From Pseudobdellovibrionaceae bacterium (GTDB lineage: Bacteria > Bdellovibrionota > Bdellovibrionia > Bdellovibrionales > Bdellovibrionaceae): 64,000 bases of DNA. The notes beneath the pieces were generated by a model. The model saw only the letters and a program-made list of their open reading frames with translations, was not told the origin of the DNA and searched no databases. A program made the translations under genes and the position numbers. The first letter of the stretch is position 1; every line of letters begins with the position of its first letter. Positions 9,242-16,692 of the stretch are shown here, in pieces. Location of the stretch: positions 1,240,001 to 1,304,000 of the forward strand of contig JADJYV010000013.1 of assembly GCA_016719575.1 (NCBI GenBank), written 5' to 3'.

Positions 9242-9667
9242 CTATTGATGGCCACCGTGACCGTCATCAATAACTTGCAACTTCAAAGGAAGCTCGTAAG
9301 AGACCATATTTCCTTTTTGATTCTCACGTTGAGCCTCTACTGAGAGTTCGCCTCTTTTAGTGAGATTGACTTCCATGGGAAATTCGCAAAGGTAGTAATT
9401 TTCCTGAACTTCGCATTTAGCTTGAGATGTTTTTTTTGATCTCAAGCTCACTCTAAGGCTTGAATTTAAAACGGATGGATTTTCCCAATTGATATCCAGA
9501 AGATAAACTTTCAATTTATTTGCCCCCAGAGGAAGAACTTCCGTGTGAAAAGCACCTGGCATTCGGATGAATCCGCCATTTGGTCCTAGCTTATCTTCTC
9601 CGTGCGCATAGACTACGCCCTCACCTAAAATCAATGTCATCAGCAATGTAAAAATTAGTGTTCTCAT
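9242..9667 (-). CDS. Small secreted protein resembling the N-terminal domain of CzcB-type adaptors
   Basis: This 141-residue protein has a signal peptide (about 1-21), a mature start HGEDKLGPNGGFIRMPGAFH and a His-rich end (GHGGHQ). The HG..GPNGG...FH pattern resembles the N-terminal beta domain present on some CzcB adaptors, here free standing. One Cys pair (CEVQENYYLC) may form a disulfide. It is the first gene after the ECF-type promoter and is 21 bases upstream of the RND pump. I infer a periplasmic metal-handling or adaptor role. Confidence 0.78.
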   Translation of the reverse strand: MRTLIFTLLMTLILGEGVVYAHGEDKLGPNGGFIRMPGAFHTEVLPLGANKLKVYLLDINWENPSVLNSSLRVSLRSKKTSQAKCEVQENYYLCEFPMEVNLTKRGELSVEAQRENQKGNMVSYELPLKLQVIDDGHGGHQ

Positions 9668-9687
9668 ATTAGTCAGATTCCTTTCGA

Positions 9688-9715
9688 GTAATAAGGGGCA
9701 TACACCCCTTATTAC
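9688..9715. promoter_or_regulatory. Perfect 11-bp inverted repeat overlapping the ECF promoter -10
   Basis: GTAATAAGGGG and CCCCTTATTAC are perfect arms around CATACA. On the reverse strand the first arm begins inside the -10 element of the promoter at 9709-9740, so the rest falls at the start of the transcript. No T run follows, so a simple terminator is unlikely. It may be a second operator or a 5' mRNA hairpin. Confidence 0.6.
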
Positions 9716-9740
9716 GATGATACTTTCGATTTTGTGACAA
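9709..9740 (-). promoter_or_regulatory. ECF sigma promoter for the 9667-3045 operon
   Basis: On the reverse strand TTGTCACAA, 13 bases, then ATCGTAATAA matches the two divergent promoters at 39352-39383 and 39434-39465 in sequence and exact spacing. It lies about 42 bases before the start codon at 9667. The shared architecture with the sigma gene's own promoter implies control by the ECF factor at 38790-39338. Confidence 0.7.
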
Positions 9741-9746
9741 CTGCCC

Positions 9747-10502
9747 TCAAAAAACTTTTACCGACAAGGGTATCGTTTTGAGAATTCCGTCATCTATAAA
9801 TTGAATCCAAAGCCTGTATTCGCCAGCCGTCGGAAAAGTAGCATGAAGCATTCCTTCGCTGGGCCCAGTGGCGACCGGATGAACATGAATCAAAGCATCA
9901 CCGTCCGCAGGAGTTGCTATAATATGCGCGAAGGCTCCGAGATATGGTTCTAATTTGGGAGTTGTTCCATCAGTGCGAGTCATCTTTAAATCAAGCATCA
10001 CCATCTTGCCCGCAACAAGTTTGGTATTGCTTAGTTCTATCGCCGATGTGCCCGAGCTTCCGACTCGCTGATTTCCTAGAGCAGGTGGAGTGGGCCAAGC
10101 TGATGTGCCTCCAGTGATATCAAGTTTATTTGACGAGGAAAATTCCTCACCGTCAGATGCAAGTTCGCCTTGAGCCCAAATCCAATAATTGCCATCAGCT
10201 GAAAACTGCGTATCGGCGATCCACATAGTTCCATCGAACACGGGGTGAACGTGCTGAAATTCCCGAAGTGAGGGATCGTATATTATAAGGTGGAGTTTTT
10301 TCTCATGCCCGATATTCAAGTCTTGATCGCCTATTAGTTTTTTAGTTTCTGTATCAATAAGTTGGAATTTATATTTCGCACTGCCTGCCGACATAGAAAT
10401 TACGTCCGGCTCAAGTGCGATCCGGCTTTCCTCGCCGCCATGTCCCCACGATACCTGACCCCAGAGCGCTATGGCGCCCATTGCCATCAATATTTTTTTC
10501 AT
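9747..10502 (-). CDS. Secreted protein with two HVHP repeats, copper-linked, function unknown
   Basis: I start at the ATG at 10502, where a signal peptide begins (MKKILMAMG...SWG); an upstream ATG at 10541 would add 13 residues. The 251-residue product has two similar beta domains, each with the motif HVHP followed by an aromatic strand (YWIWAQGEL and YRLWIQFID). The repeated HVHP suggests two metal sites. It is divergent from csoR at 10605 and shares the CsoR operator at 10544-10563, so copper induction is likely. No named family is claimed. Confidence 0.78.
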   Translation of the reverse strand: MKKILMAMGAIALWGQVSWGHGGEESRIALEPDVISMSAGSAKYKFQLIDTETKKLIGDQDLNIGHEKKLHLIIYDPSLREFQHVHPVFDGTMWIADTQFSADGNYWIWAQGELASDGEEFSSSNKLDITGGTSAWPTPPALGNQRVGSSGTSAIELSNTKLVAGKMVMLDLKMTRTDGTTPKLEPYLGAFAHIIATPADGDALIHVHPVATGPSEGMLHATFPTAGEYRLWIQFIDDGILKTIPLSVKVF

Positions 10503-10531
10503 TCCTGTATTCCCCTTCCATAAAAATAGCT

Positions 10532-10563
10532 TTGACAACAAGCTATACCCCCCGTAGGGTATA
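10532..10563 (+). promoter_or_regulatory. Promoter with CsoR operator for csoR at 10605
   Basis: TTGACA at 10532-10537 is followed after 17 bases by TAGGGT. A perfect palindrome TATACCC-N6-GGGTATA (10544-10563) covers the -10, which is the classic CsoR operator form (C-tract, spacer, G-tract). Repressor bound here would block its own gene and the divergent HVHP gene. Confidence 0.75.
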
Positions 10564-10604
10564 TGTCAATCCAGCCATAAGAAGCGGAAGAAGGATGACT
10601 AGCT

Positions 10605-10940
10605 ATGTTGGAAAAAGAGAAAGCTCTTGGAAGAAACAAGAAGCCTGTACTGAAAATCAAGGTGAATAATGGAAATCATGATCATCCAGATTATTCTGCC
10701 CACATCAAAAGACTTAACAGGGTGAAGGGCCAGATTGAGGGTATCGAGCGAATGATTTTAGATCGCAGGTATTGCACTGACATTATCGCTCAACTGAAAG
10801 CAGCATCAGCAGCTCTCAGGGCGGTTGAGTCTGAAGTTTTCAAGTCGCACCTGAGAGGCTGCGTAAAATCAGCTTTCATCGGGAAAGACGCTTTTAAGGC
10901 CGAAGAAAAGATCCAGGAGATCATTAAACTCATTTATTAA
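10605..10940 (+). CDS. csoR: CsoR-family Cu(I)-sensing transcriptional repressor
   Basis: This 111-residue all-helical protein has the DUF156/CsoR core RLNRVKGQIEGIERMI, then Cys57, His82 and Cys86, the Cu(I) ligand set with the family spacing. A basic N-terminal extension of about 25 residues ends in NHDHPD. Members form tetramers that leave DNA when copper binds. It has its own operator just upstream and is followed after 16 bases by a run of secreted protein genes reaching the Cu-ATPase at 16693, which it probably controls. Confidence 0.92.
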   Translation: MLEKEKALGRNKKPVLKIKVNNGNHDHPDYSAHIKRLNRVKGQIEGIERMILDRRYCTDIIAQLKAASAALRAVESEVFKSHLRGCVKSAFIGKDAFKAEEKIQEIIKLIY

Positions 10941-10956
10941 AAAAGGAAGCACTCGC

Positions 10957-11562
10957 ATGAAGCTCAATTTATTATCGGTAGTTCTACTTTTTTCTATTTC
11001 CTTTTCAGCATTGGCTGGAGAGCCGACTCCGTCTGAAAAAAAGTTCTACCGGGACTTAGTGTTAAAAATTCGCACTCAAGTTGAGTTTAAAGTACCGATG
11101 CCGGCTAATGGCGATATGCACTTCAATTATAAAATGGAATTTGATCAACCAAAATGGAAGGAGCCAATTATTAGCGACTTTCTAATTACCGACGGCACCT
11201 TGAAGCCCACGGGAAAGTTCTTTCGAAACTTTTGGGAAAAAATATTTTTAAAAGAGGGTTCCTACATGACTGTCGCAGGAGAACAAATTCCCCTGACTTG
11301 CATACATGTTGCCGGTCAAGACAATCGTTTCTCTGGAAACTCAGATCCTATGTTTCCAGAATTCATTCTGAAAATTATTTTTGTAGCAAATGATTGGACT
11401 TGCCAGGGTCCGATAAACCCCGGTTGGCCGCAAAACGGCGGCAAGGAGCAGGCTTGGGAAACTTACATTCATTATGAAGTGAAAGATCCCACTATTATGC
11501 TCCCTGTTGAAGCTGGCCTTCGTTATCGATGGAATGAATTTGGCGCTGTACTGGTGCAATGA
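10957..11562 (+). CDS. Secreted protein of unknown function, copper cluster
   Basis: The 201-residue protein has a signal peptide (about 1-20, ending ALA) and no membrane segment after it. Two Cys (TCIH, TCQG) could pair. I recognise no domain. A good ribosome site (AAGGAAG) precedes the ATG. It starts a forward gene series with short gaps after csoR, so it is likely copper regulated and periplasmic. Confidence 0.8.
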   Translation: MKLNLLSVVLLFSISFSALAGEPTPSEKKFYRDLVLKIRTQVEFKVPMPANGDMHFNYKMEFDQPKWKEPIISDFLITDGTLKPTGKFFRNFWEKIFLKEGSYMTVAGEQIPLTCIHVAGQDNRFSGNSDPMFPEFILKIIFVANDWTCQGPINPGWPQNGGKEQAWETYIHYEVKDPTIMLPVEAGLRYRWNEFGAVLVQ

Positions 11563-11572
11563 GGAGTAAGTT

Positions 11573-12499
11573 ATGAAAAAAATGATTTTGGTTATTTCGG
11601 TTTTTGTATCAATGATGTCTGCCGCTTCTAAGGCTGAAGTAGTTTGGTACCCACGCCCAGTCGAAGCCTACAAGTTTGGCGAGATGTATCCCGAAGCGCA
11701 GCGACTCCTATTTGCTTTCGATTATGGACATGCGCTGGTCTATGAAAGGCTTATAAATAATAGAGGCAAAATTGTTGATCGGAAAGCCTTTGAAAAAGAG
11801 CTTCTTAAAGACATCATGGATATCCTAAAAAATCCTCCCAACGTAAAAGTTGATGAAGCTGATATTGCGCCGTCTTATGTTTACAAATTTCCGAAAATCG
11901 TAAGTCTCTTTGACTGGTCCCATATGCTCCATCAATTTGTGCTTGATGTGCTGGCCACTTCGCGTGACCGCGGTTCAGTAATGACTCACAGAGTGAATGA
12001 ATTATACGATCAATACAATGCAATGCCAAGACTTGCCATAACTGATGTTTGTAAAACGATGATGTTTATGGATGGTCATTACTTCTCTAAAGCGTTTCGC
12101 AGGGAATTTCCCAGCTTTAATCTGCTAATCTGGAGTTATCATTGGTTTCAAATTCGCCTTTATGAAGACCTGCTCAAACCGACGAAAGCAGCGCGCGACG
12201 TTGCCGTTGCGGCAACACTCAAAGAATTCAGAGTTCTAATTTCAGATCTGCCCGATTCGGCACCATTTGATATGATGCCCGAAACGGCAGCGGAAGCTCC
12301 CACTTTCGCTAGTCGTTTTCCGAAAATTCCTGCGGCTTTCGATAACAACCACATGCTTCATGACATCGTTTCAGATCTCCTGGTGTCAGATAAAGTTCCT
12401 GAAGAAAAAATGCGTGCAGAAGGAATGAGTATGGCCGCAATGGCGTTAGATCCAAATGCTTTCAAAGCAAATACCTGTATTGGCACCTTGGTTAAATAA
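11573..12499 (+). CDS. Secreted helical His-motif repeat protein, function unknown
   Basis: The 308-residue protein has a signal peptide (about 1-21). It contains related segments: FDYGHALVYERL, FDWSHMLHQFVLDVL and FDNNHMLHDIVSDLL, each an aromatic-acid-x-x-H start followed by a helix. The last two are preceded by FPKI. A fourth His-rich helix (YHWFQIRLYEDLL) lies between. The repeats suggest a helical bundle holding several His, perhaps a metal or heme site; there is no CxxCH. The start has GAGGAG 8 bases upstream. It lies 10 bases after the previous gene in the CsoR-linked series. Confidence 0.8.
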   Translation: MKKMILVISVFVSMMSAASKAEVVWYPRPVEAYKFGEMYPEAQRLLFAFDYGHALVYERLINNRGKIVDRKAFEKELLKDIMDILKNPPNVKVDEADIAPSYVYKFPKIVSLFDWSHMLHQFVLDVLATSRDRGSVMTHRVNELYDQYNAMPRLAITDVCKTMMFMDGHYFSKAFRREFPSFNLLIWSYHWFQIRLYEDLLKPTKAARDVAVAATLKEFRVLISDLPDSAPFDMMPETAAEAPTFASRFPKIPAAFDNNHMLHDIVSDLLVSDKVPEEKMRAEGMSMAAMALDPNAFKANTCIGTLVK

Positions 12500-12530
12500 A
12501 AGAAAAACAATCTAAACGGAGAAATAAAAA

Positions 12531-13118
12531 ATGAATACAACAATCTTTTCAGCAGTCTTATCAGCTACGCTTCTATTACTAAACACAAACGTGTCTTGGG
12601 CAGCTCCTGCGTCCAGTGCAAAAGTGGCAGAACTTACAGCCCATCGAATTGACCGACTTGTTTCCCTTGGTAAAATCGACGGCAATTTCTTGACGAAACT
12701 CGAAAAAGTTGAAATCAAAATCTCCAATCAAGGTCCAGTAGCTTTCACTGCGAGGGCGTCACAATCCCAGCCCGAAAACGGCAGTCAGCCGATGCAGCTT
12801 CATTTATCGTTCGACAAAGAGGGAAAGGTTCTCGCATACCAAGTGGCTGTTGGTGGAAGTGCCGGTCCAGATCCTCAGTGGTCTGACAAGGACGCTGCAA
12901 CTTTGACCGAGAACACACTTCACTATGTCTTGGACAATGCTGCCGATCCTAAAGTTAAGATGTTTTTTGATGGCCTAACGACTTTCACGCTAACGAAGGG
13001 CCAACTTAACGGCAGCACGGTAGCTCGAGGTCAAGTCCACTCTTCCCTCACTGCGGAAAAGCTCAATATCTATGTAAAACTCGATGGTACATTTATTTCT
13101 GCGGAAATCATTCCCTAA
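12531..13118 (+). CDS. Secreted protein of unknown function, copper cluster
   Basis: The 195-residue protein has a signal peptide (about 1-24, cleavage near SWA-AP) and one domain of alternating strands. It has no Cys and no recognised motif. The ribosome site GGAGAAA precedes the ATG, and it lies 31 bases after the previous gene. It is probably periplasmic and part of the CsoR-linked series. Confidence 0.78.
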   Translation: MNTTIFSAVLSATLLLLNTNVSWAAPASSAKVAELTAHRIDRLVSLGKIDGNFLTKLEKVEIKISNQGPVAFTARASQSQPENGSQPMQLHLSFDKEGKVLAYQVAVGGSAGPDPQWSDKDAATLTENTLHYVLDNAADPKVKMFFDGLTTFTLTKGQLNGSTVARGQVHSSLTAEKLNIYVKLDGTFISAEIIP

Positions 13119-13137
13119 GGATAGGGGAATATTTCTT

Positions 13138-13818
13138 ATGAAGTGGAAGGCTATACTTGGAGTATTAATTTCGACAAATTTGGTTGGGTGTAACTACACC
13201 AAAATCAAAGATCCGTCTTTTATGGGCGATAATTCCCAATTTAGCCTTCCTGCGGAGCAGCGTTCGAATCTGTCTTATGCGTATGTTAATCGAAATGTCT
13301 TAACTCCTAAATGCATATCCTGCCATGGGACTTCAGGTCGGGTTTCTCTCGAAAGTTATCAATCCGTGTTTGGTCAAATTTCTGGTGTAAAGAAAAGCGT
13401 TTTTGAAACCCTTACGATGCCAAAGAATCGAAAACTCACAGAAGTAGAAATGTCAATTCTGTGGACCTGGATTGAAATGGGGGCTCCAGAACAAGCTCCA
13501 GGCGGAGAAAACCCTGGCGAAGACCCCATCCCTCTGGAGGCAACTTTCGAATCTATCGACAAACATATTCTGCAAATCAAATGCTTAGACTGTCATTCTG
13601 CAACCGGCAGTGTAAAGCGAATCCTGCTTGGCAAAGAGGACCTGCTCAATTCCCCTCTTGAGCTTGTTATTCCGGGTAACGCTGATGAATCCGGATTAAT
13701 TATTTCACTTGAGAGATCAGATGACAAACTAATGCCGCCTTCAAAGGAAGGATACTCTCCGGTGAAGCCAGAAGAGATTAAAATTATACGCGAGTGGATT
13801 AACAACGGAGCAAATTAA
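13138..13818 (+). CDS. Di-heme c-type cytochrome lipoprotein
   Basis: I start at the ATG at 13138; an upstream in-frame ATG at 13084 overlaps the previous gene and would spoil the lipobox. Residues 14-18 (NLVGC) form a lipobox with Cys18 lipidated. Two heme sites follow: CISCH (59-63) and CLDCH (149-153). Each domain ends in a Met-containing loop (TMPKN and LMPPS) and a WIEMGA/WINNGA helix, typical of the small cytochrome domains fused in many secreted proteins. It should be an envelope-anchored electron carrier. Its presence in a copper operon suggests a redox role, for example Cu(I) oxidation. Confidence 0.88.
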   Translation: MKWKAILGVLISTNLVGCNYTKIKDPSFMGDNSQFSLPAEQRSNLSYAYVNRNVLTPKCISCHGTSGRVSLESYQSVFGQISGVKKSVFETLTMPKNRKLTEVEMSILWTWIEMGAPEQAPGGENPGEDPIPLEATFESIDKHILQIKCLDCHSATGSVKRILLGKEDLLNSPLELVIPGNADESGLIISLERSDDKLMPPSKEGYSPVKPEEIKIIREWINNGAN

Positions 13819-13835
13819 TATCCTTTGGGGGGATT

Positions 13836-15014
13836 ATGAAAACCGCTATTATAGTTATCTTAATGACACTTGCTGGAAGTCTCAAGGCTCAAGCCGAAAT
13901 TGTATCTTGTACTGGATATACAGATGCAGATCAAAAAACTCAGGTTGTGCTCACGATCAATCCGCTGAAACAAAAAGGCGAGATTCGTTTTATTTCTTCG
14001 AGTGGCTCAGTCACTCAAGGATTGAAATTGACTGATGTTTATTACCCAGCGCCGAATACGTTGCGATACGCTGATTTCGGGGGCCTTTCACATCTTGATT
14101 TTCTCGTCGAAAACGGAGTCATTAAGAAAAACTCTTTCACTCATGATCTTTATTTTGCGAATGCAGAACTTGATTGCAAAATTACAGGCCAATTTCCTTC
14201 TGCACCTTCCTGCGGGAAGAGCCCAAGCGAAGTATTGGTGGATGTTCTTAGAGAAGGACGATCTTATCAGACGCTTCGAGCTTTAAATTATCAGCTTGCC
14301 TGCGGAGCTGATGTGAACTTCACAGACAAGTATGGTTGCACACCATTACTTTATGTAATGGACCAATATTGCGGAGGCAACACCACACCTGCAGCTCATA
14401 CAATTACTGATCTACCGCAACTTGTTGATCGTCTCATCTCTGAAGGTGCTTTTGTTGACATTATTGATCCAAAGAAAAATGAAACAGCACTTCTAAAGGC
14501 CACTAGACTTGGTGTTCGCAATGTTTACGACTCTTTCATTGCTGCTGAAGCAAATTTTGATTTTCAAGACAATGACGGAATAACGCCGCTTATGTGGTCT
14601 TCCTATCTCGGAGACGACTGGACAGTAAAAGATATTTTACAGGCGCGCCCTAACCGACGCCTAAAAAACAAAAAAGGCCAGACTGCTTTCGATATCGCAA
14701 CACATTGGCAAAAAGAAAGTGTGATCGACCTTGTACGAATTCCAGAAGTGACAGTTGAGATTGTTGGAGTGAGCGACGGCTCCTGCGCACCTCTAAAGAT
14801 AGAAGCAAATGAAGGTCAGACAATCGAAATCATGCTTAAGGCAACTGACAAGATGTTTAAGTTTAATGCGGCGGAACTTGGCTTCGATCTAATGGCTGCT
14901 CGTAACGAGAACACTTCGCAAATTATGAAACTTGATACAGCAGGTACTTACAATTTCACCTGTGGCATTCATCATGCCAGCCAGTTTTCAACTGGTCAGA
15001 TCATCGTGAAATAG
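13836..15014 (+). CDS. Secreted ankyrin-repeat protein with C-terminal cupredoxin-like domain
   Basis: The 392-residue protein has a signal peptide (about 1-20). Residues about 130-300 contain ankyrin-type repeats (GCTPLLYVMDQY, ETALLKATRLG, GITPLMWSSYLG, GQTAFDIATHW). The last 85 residues look like a cupredoxin domain ending in FTCGIHHASQFSTGQIIV, where Cys and His would be copper ligands. The upstream His of classical type-1 sites is not obvious, so the site may be incomplete. Ankyrin repeats mediate protein contacts, so this may dock a copper domain to a partner. Strong ribosome site GGGGGG. Confidence 0.82.
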   Translation: MKTAIIVILMTLAGSLKAQAEIVSCTGYTDADQKTQVVLTINPLKQKGEIRFISSSGSVTQGLKLTDVYYPAPNTLRYADFGGLSHLDFLVENGVIKKNSFTHDLYFANAELDCKITGQFPSAPSCGKSPSEVLVDVLREGRSYQTLRALNYQLACGADVNFTDKYGCTPLLYVMDQYCGGNTTPAAHTITDLPQLVDRLISEGAFVDIIDPKKNETALLKATRLGVRNVYDSFIAAEANFDFQDNDGITPLMWSSYLGDDWTVKDILQARPNRRLKNKKGQTAFDIATHWQKESVIDLVRIPEVTVEIVGVSDGSCAPLKIEANEGQTIEIMLKATDKMFKFNAAELGFDLMAARNENTSQIMKLDTAGTYNFTCGIHHASQFSTGQIIVK

Positions 15015-15025
15015 GGAGATACAAA

Positions 15026-15586
15026 ATGTTTAAAATTATTCTTCTTTTGATTCCAATATCTTGGGCCGCCGTTCAAGTAGATCTTTCTCAACAAAAATCC
15101 GACGTTGAATTTTTCGCTACAGGAAAACCAAGTCTTCTGAAAATCAATGGAACGGGCGGGAAGTTGATTGGAAATTTAGAACTCGATAAAAATCGGGTAA
15201 AGGGCCGCTTGAAAGTTAAGCTCGATGAATTCACTACCGGAATTGATCTTCGTGACCGGCATATGAAAGAAAAATATCTTGAGACCGCTAAGTATTCTGA
15301 AGCTTGGATTGAAATCGAGAAGATTGATCTACCAGAAGATTTCTTGAACGTAAAAAAGATATACTCTGCTGTGCCATTTCAAGGAAAACTTAGCCTTCAT
15401 GGTGTGGAAAAGCCAATTACGGGAACAGCCGAAGTTGATACCACGAAGGATTCGCCGAGCGTTTCAACAGAGTTCAAAGTTCTGGTTTCGGACTTTAAAA
15501 TAGACATCCCTACTTATTTGGGAATCAAGGTTGCAGATGAAGTCACGATTAAAACTCGGATGAATTTGAACCTTGCTAAACAATGA
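15026..15586 (+). CDS. YceI-family periplasmic protein
   Basis: The 186-residue protein has a short signal peptide (about 1-14) and the YceI lipocalin-like signature: strands with LKVKLDEFTTGIDLRDRHMKEKYLE and a G.L..HG..KP..G motif (GKLSLHGVEKPITG). YceI proteins bind isoprenoid or other hydrophobic molecules and often accompany cytochromes. Length matches the family (about 180-190). It overlaps the next gene by 4 bases. Confidence 0.9.
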   Translation: MFKIILLLIPISWAAVQVDLSQQKSDVEFFATGKPSLLKINGTGGKLIGNLELDKNRVKGRLKVKLDEFTTGIDLRDRHMKEKYLETAKYSEAWIEIEKIDLPEDFLNVKKIYSAVPFQGKLSLHGVEKPITGTAEVDTTKDSPSVSTEFKVLVSDFKIDIPTYLGIKVADEVTIKTRMNLNLAKQ

Positions 15587-16683
15587 TACGATTTTTGTTT
15601 CTTTTTTTAATTGGTTTCGTTTCACGTGGCGCCTTTGCGTTTCCTGAAAACGTTCGACATGGATATTTCTCCTGCACAGCTTGTCACGTCTCCCCATCTG
15701 GGGGAGGCGTTTTAACACCTTACGGACGCTCTTTGTCTTCAGAGCTTATGAGCACCTGGGGTACGACGAAGAACTCTGGTTTCATGTTCTCTAATCCCGA
15801 AGATGAGTCCAAACTTCAATGGTTGAGAAGTCAGGTTTTCCTGCGCGCAGTGCAAACCTACCGTGACACTCCAAAAGTTGAAAAGGCGCAGTTCATTCCC
15901 ATGCAGGCAGATCTTGAAGTTGGGGCCGATACTGAAAAATTCGCAATAATTTCCACATTTGGATACCGCGCAAATGATGCCTCGAAGGATTTAAAAGAGT
16001 TTTTCTCCAGAAGGCATTATGTCCTTTACCGATTCACTGAGCAGATAGTCGGGCGATTAGGAAAATTCATGCAGTCTTTTGGACTTAATGGTCCAGATCA
16101 TATATCAGCTACCCGACGAGGTTTAGCATGGGATCAAGGCTCTGAATCCTACAATTTAGAGACGAACTATATTGGAGAGAATTTCAATCACACGCTCACG
16201 TTCATTTCCAATTCTCCTGAAGAAAAATCCGTCAAAAAAGATCAGGGCATTTCTATAAATTCGAGCTACTTATGGCGACAGAAATCTCGACTTGGAGTTA
16301 GCGCGTATCAAGGACGACAAAGTAATTTTGAACGAGTCGTATTTGGTCCCTACGTTACGATTAGCCTCACCGAAAAATTCTATCTGAATTCTGAAGTTTT
16401 TTTTCAAGACAAAACAGTTAAAGCGACTTCAGTTCACGAGAAGGGTTATGCGACCTTCTCAAGACTTGGGTATGAAGCGATCAAGGGCCTCACACCGTTT
16501 GTCCAATTTGATCGCTCTTATCTTGACGACTCGGATCGCAATTCACAGTTTGATTCCTATGGACTCGGGGTTCAATGGCTCCCGTATTCGCATTTTGATT
16601 TGATGTTGTTTGCGGGAAAAGAAAAGGCTTATTCGCAAGATGAGACTGACTTTGCTTGGCTCATGCTTAATATTTACTTGTAG
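15583..16683 (+). CDS. Outer-membrane-type protein with N-terminal single-heme site
   Basis: The 366-residue protein has a signal peptide (about 1-20), then HGYFSCTACHVSPSGGGVL. CTACH is a c-type heme site, and the SPSGGG.L..YGR context is a known arrangement in proteobacterial proteins that continue into a beta-barrel. The rest is rich in alternating aromatic strands and ends in LNIYL, a plausible outer-membrane barrel end. ATGA overlap with yceI. It may connect periplasmic cytochromes to the outer membrane; the substrate is unknown. Confidence 0.75.
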   Translation: MIRFLFLFLIGFVSRGAFAFPENVRHGYFSCTACHVSPSGGGVLTPYGRSLSSELMSTWGTTKNSGFMFSNPEDESKLQWLRSQVFLRAVQTYRDTPKVEKAQFIPMQADLEVGADTEKFAIISTFGYRANDASKDLKEFFSRRHYVLYRFTEQIVGRLGKFMQSFGLNGPDHISATRRGLAWDQGSESYNLETNYIGENFNHTLTFISNSPEEKSVKKDQGISINSSYLWRQKSRLGVSAYQGRQSNFERVVFGPYVTISLTEKFYLNSEVFFQDKTVKATSVHEKGYATFSRLGYEAIKGLTPFVQFDRSYLDDSDRNSQFDSYGLGVQWLPYSHFDLMLFAGKEKAYSQDETDFAWLMLNIYL

Positions 16684-16692
16684 AGGTGTTTT

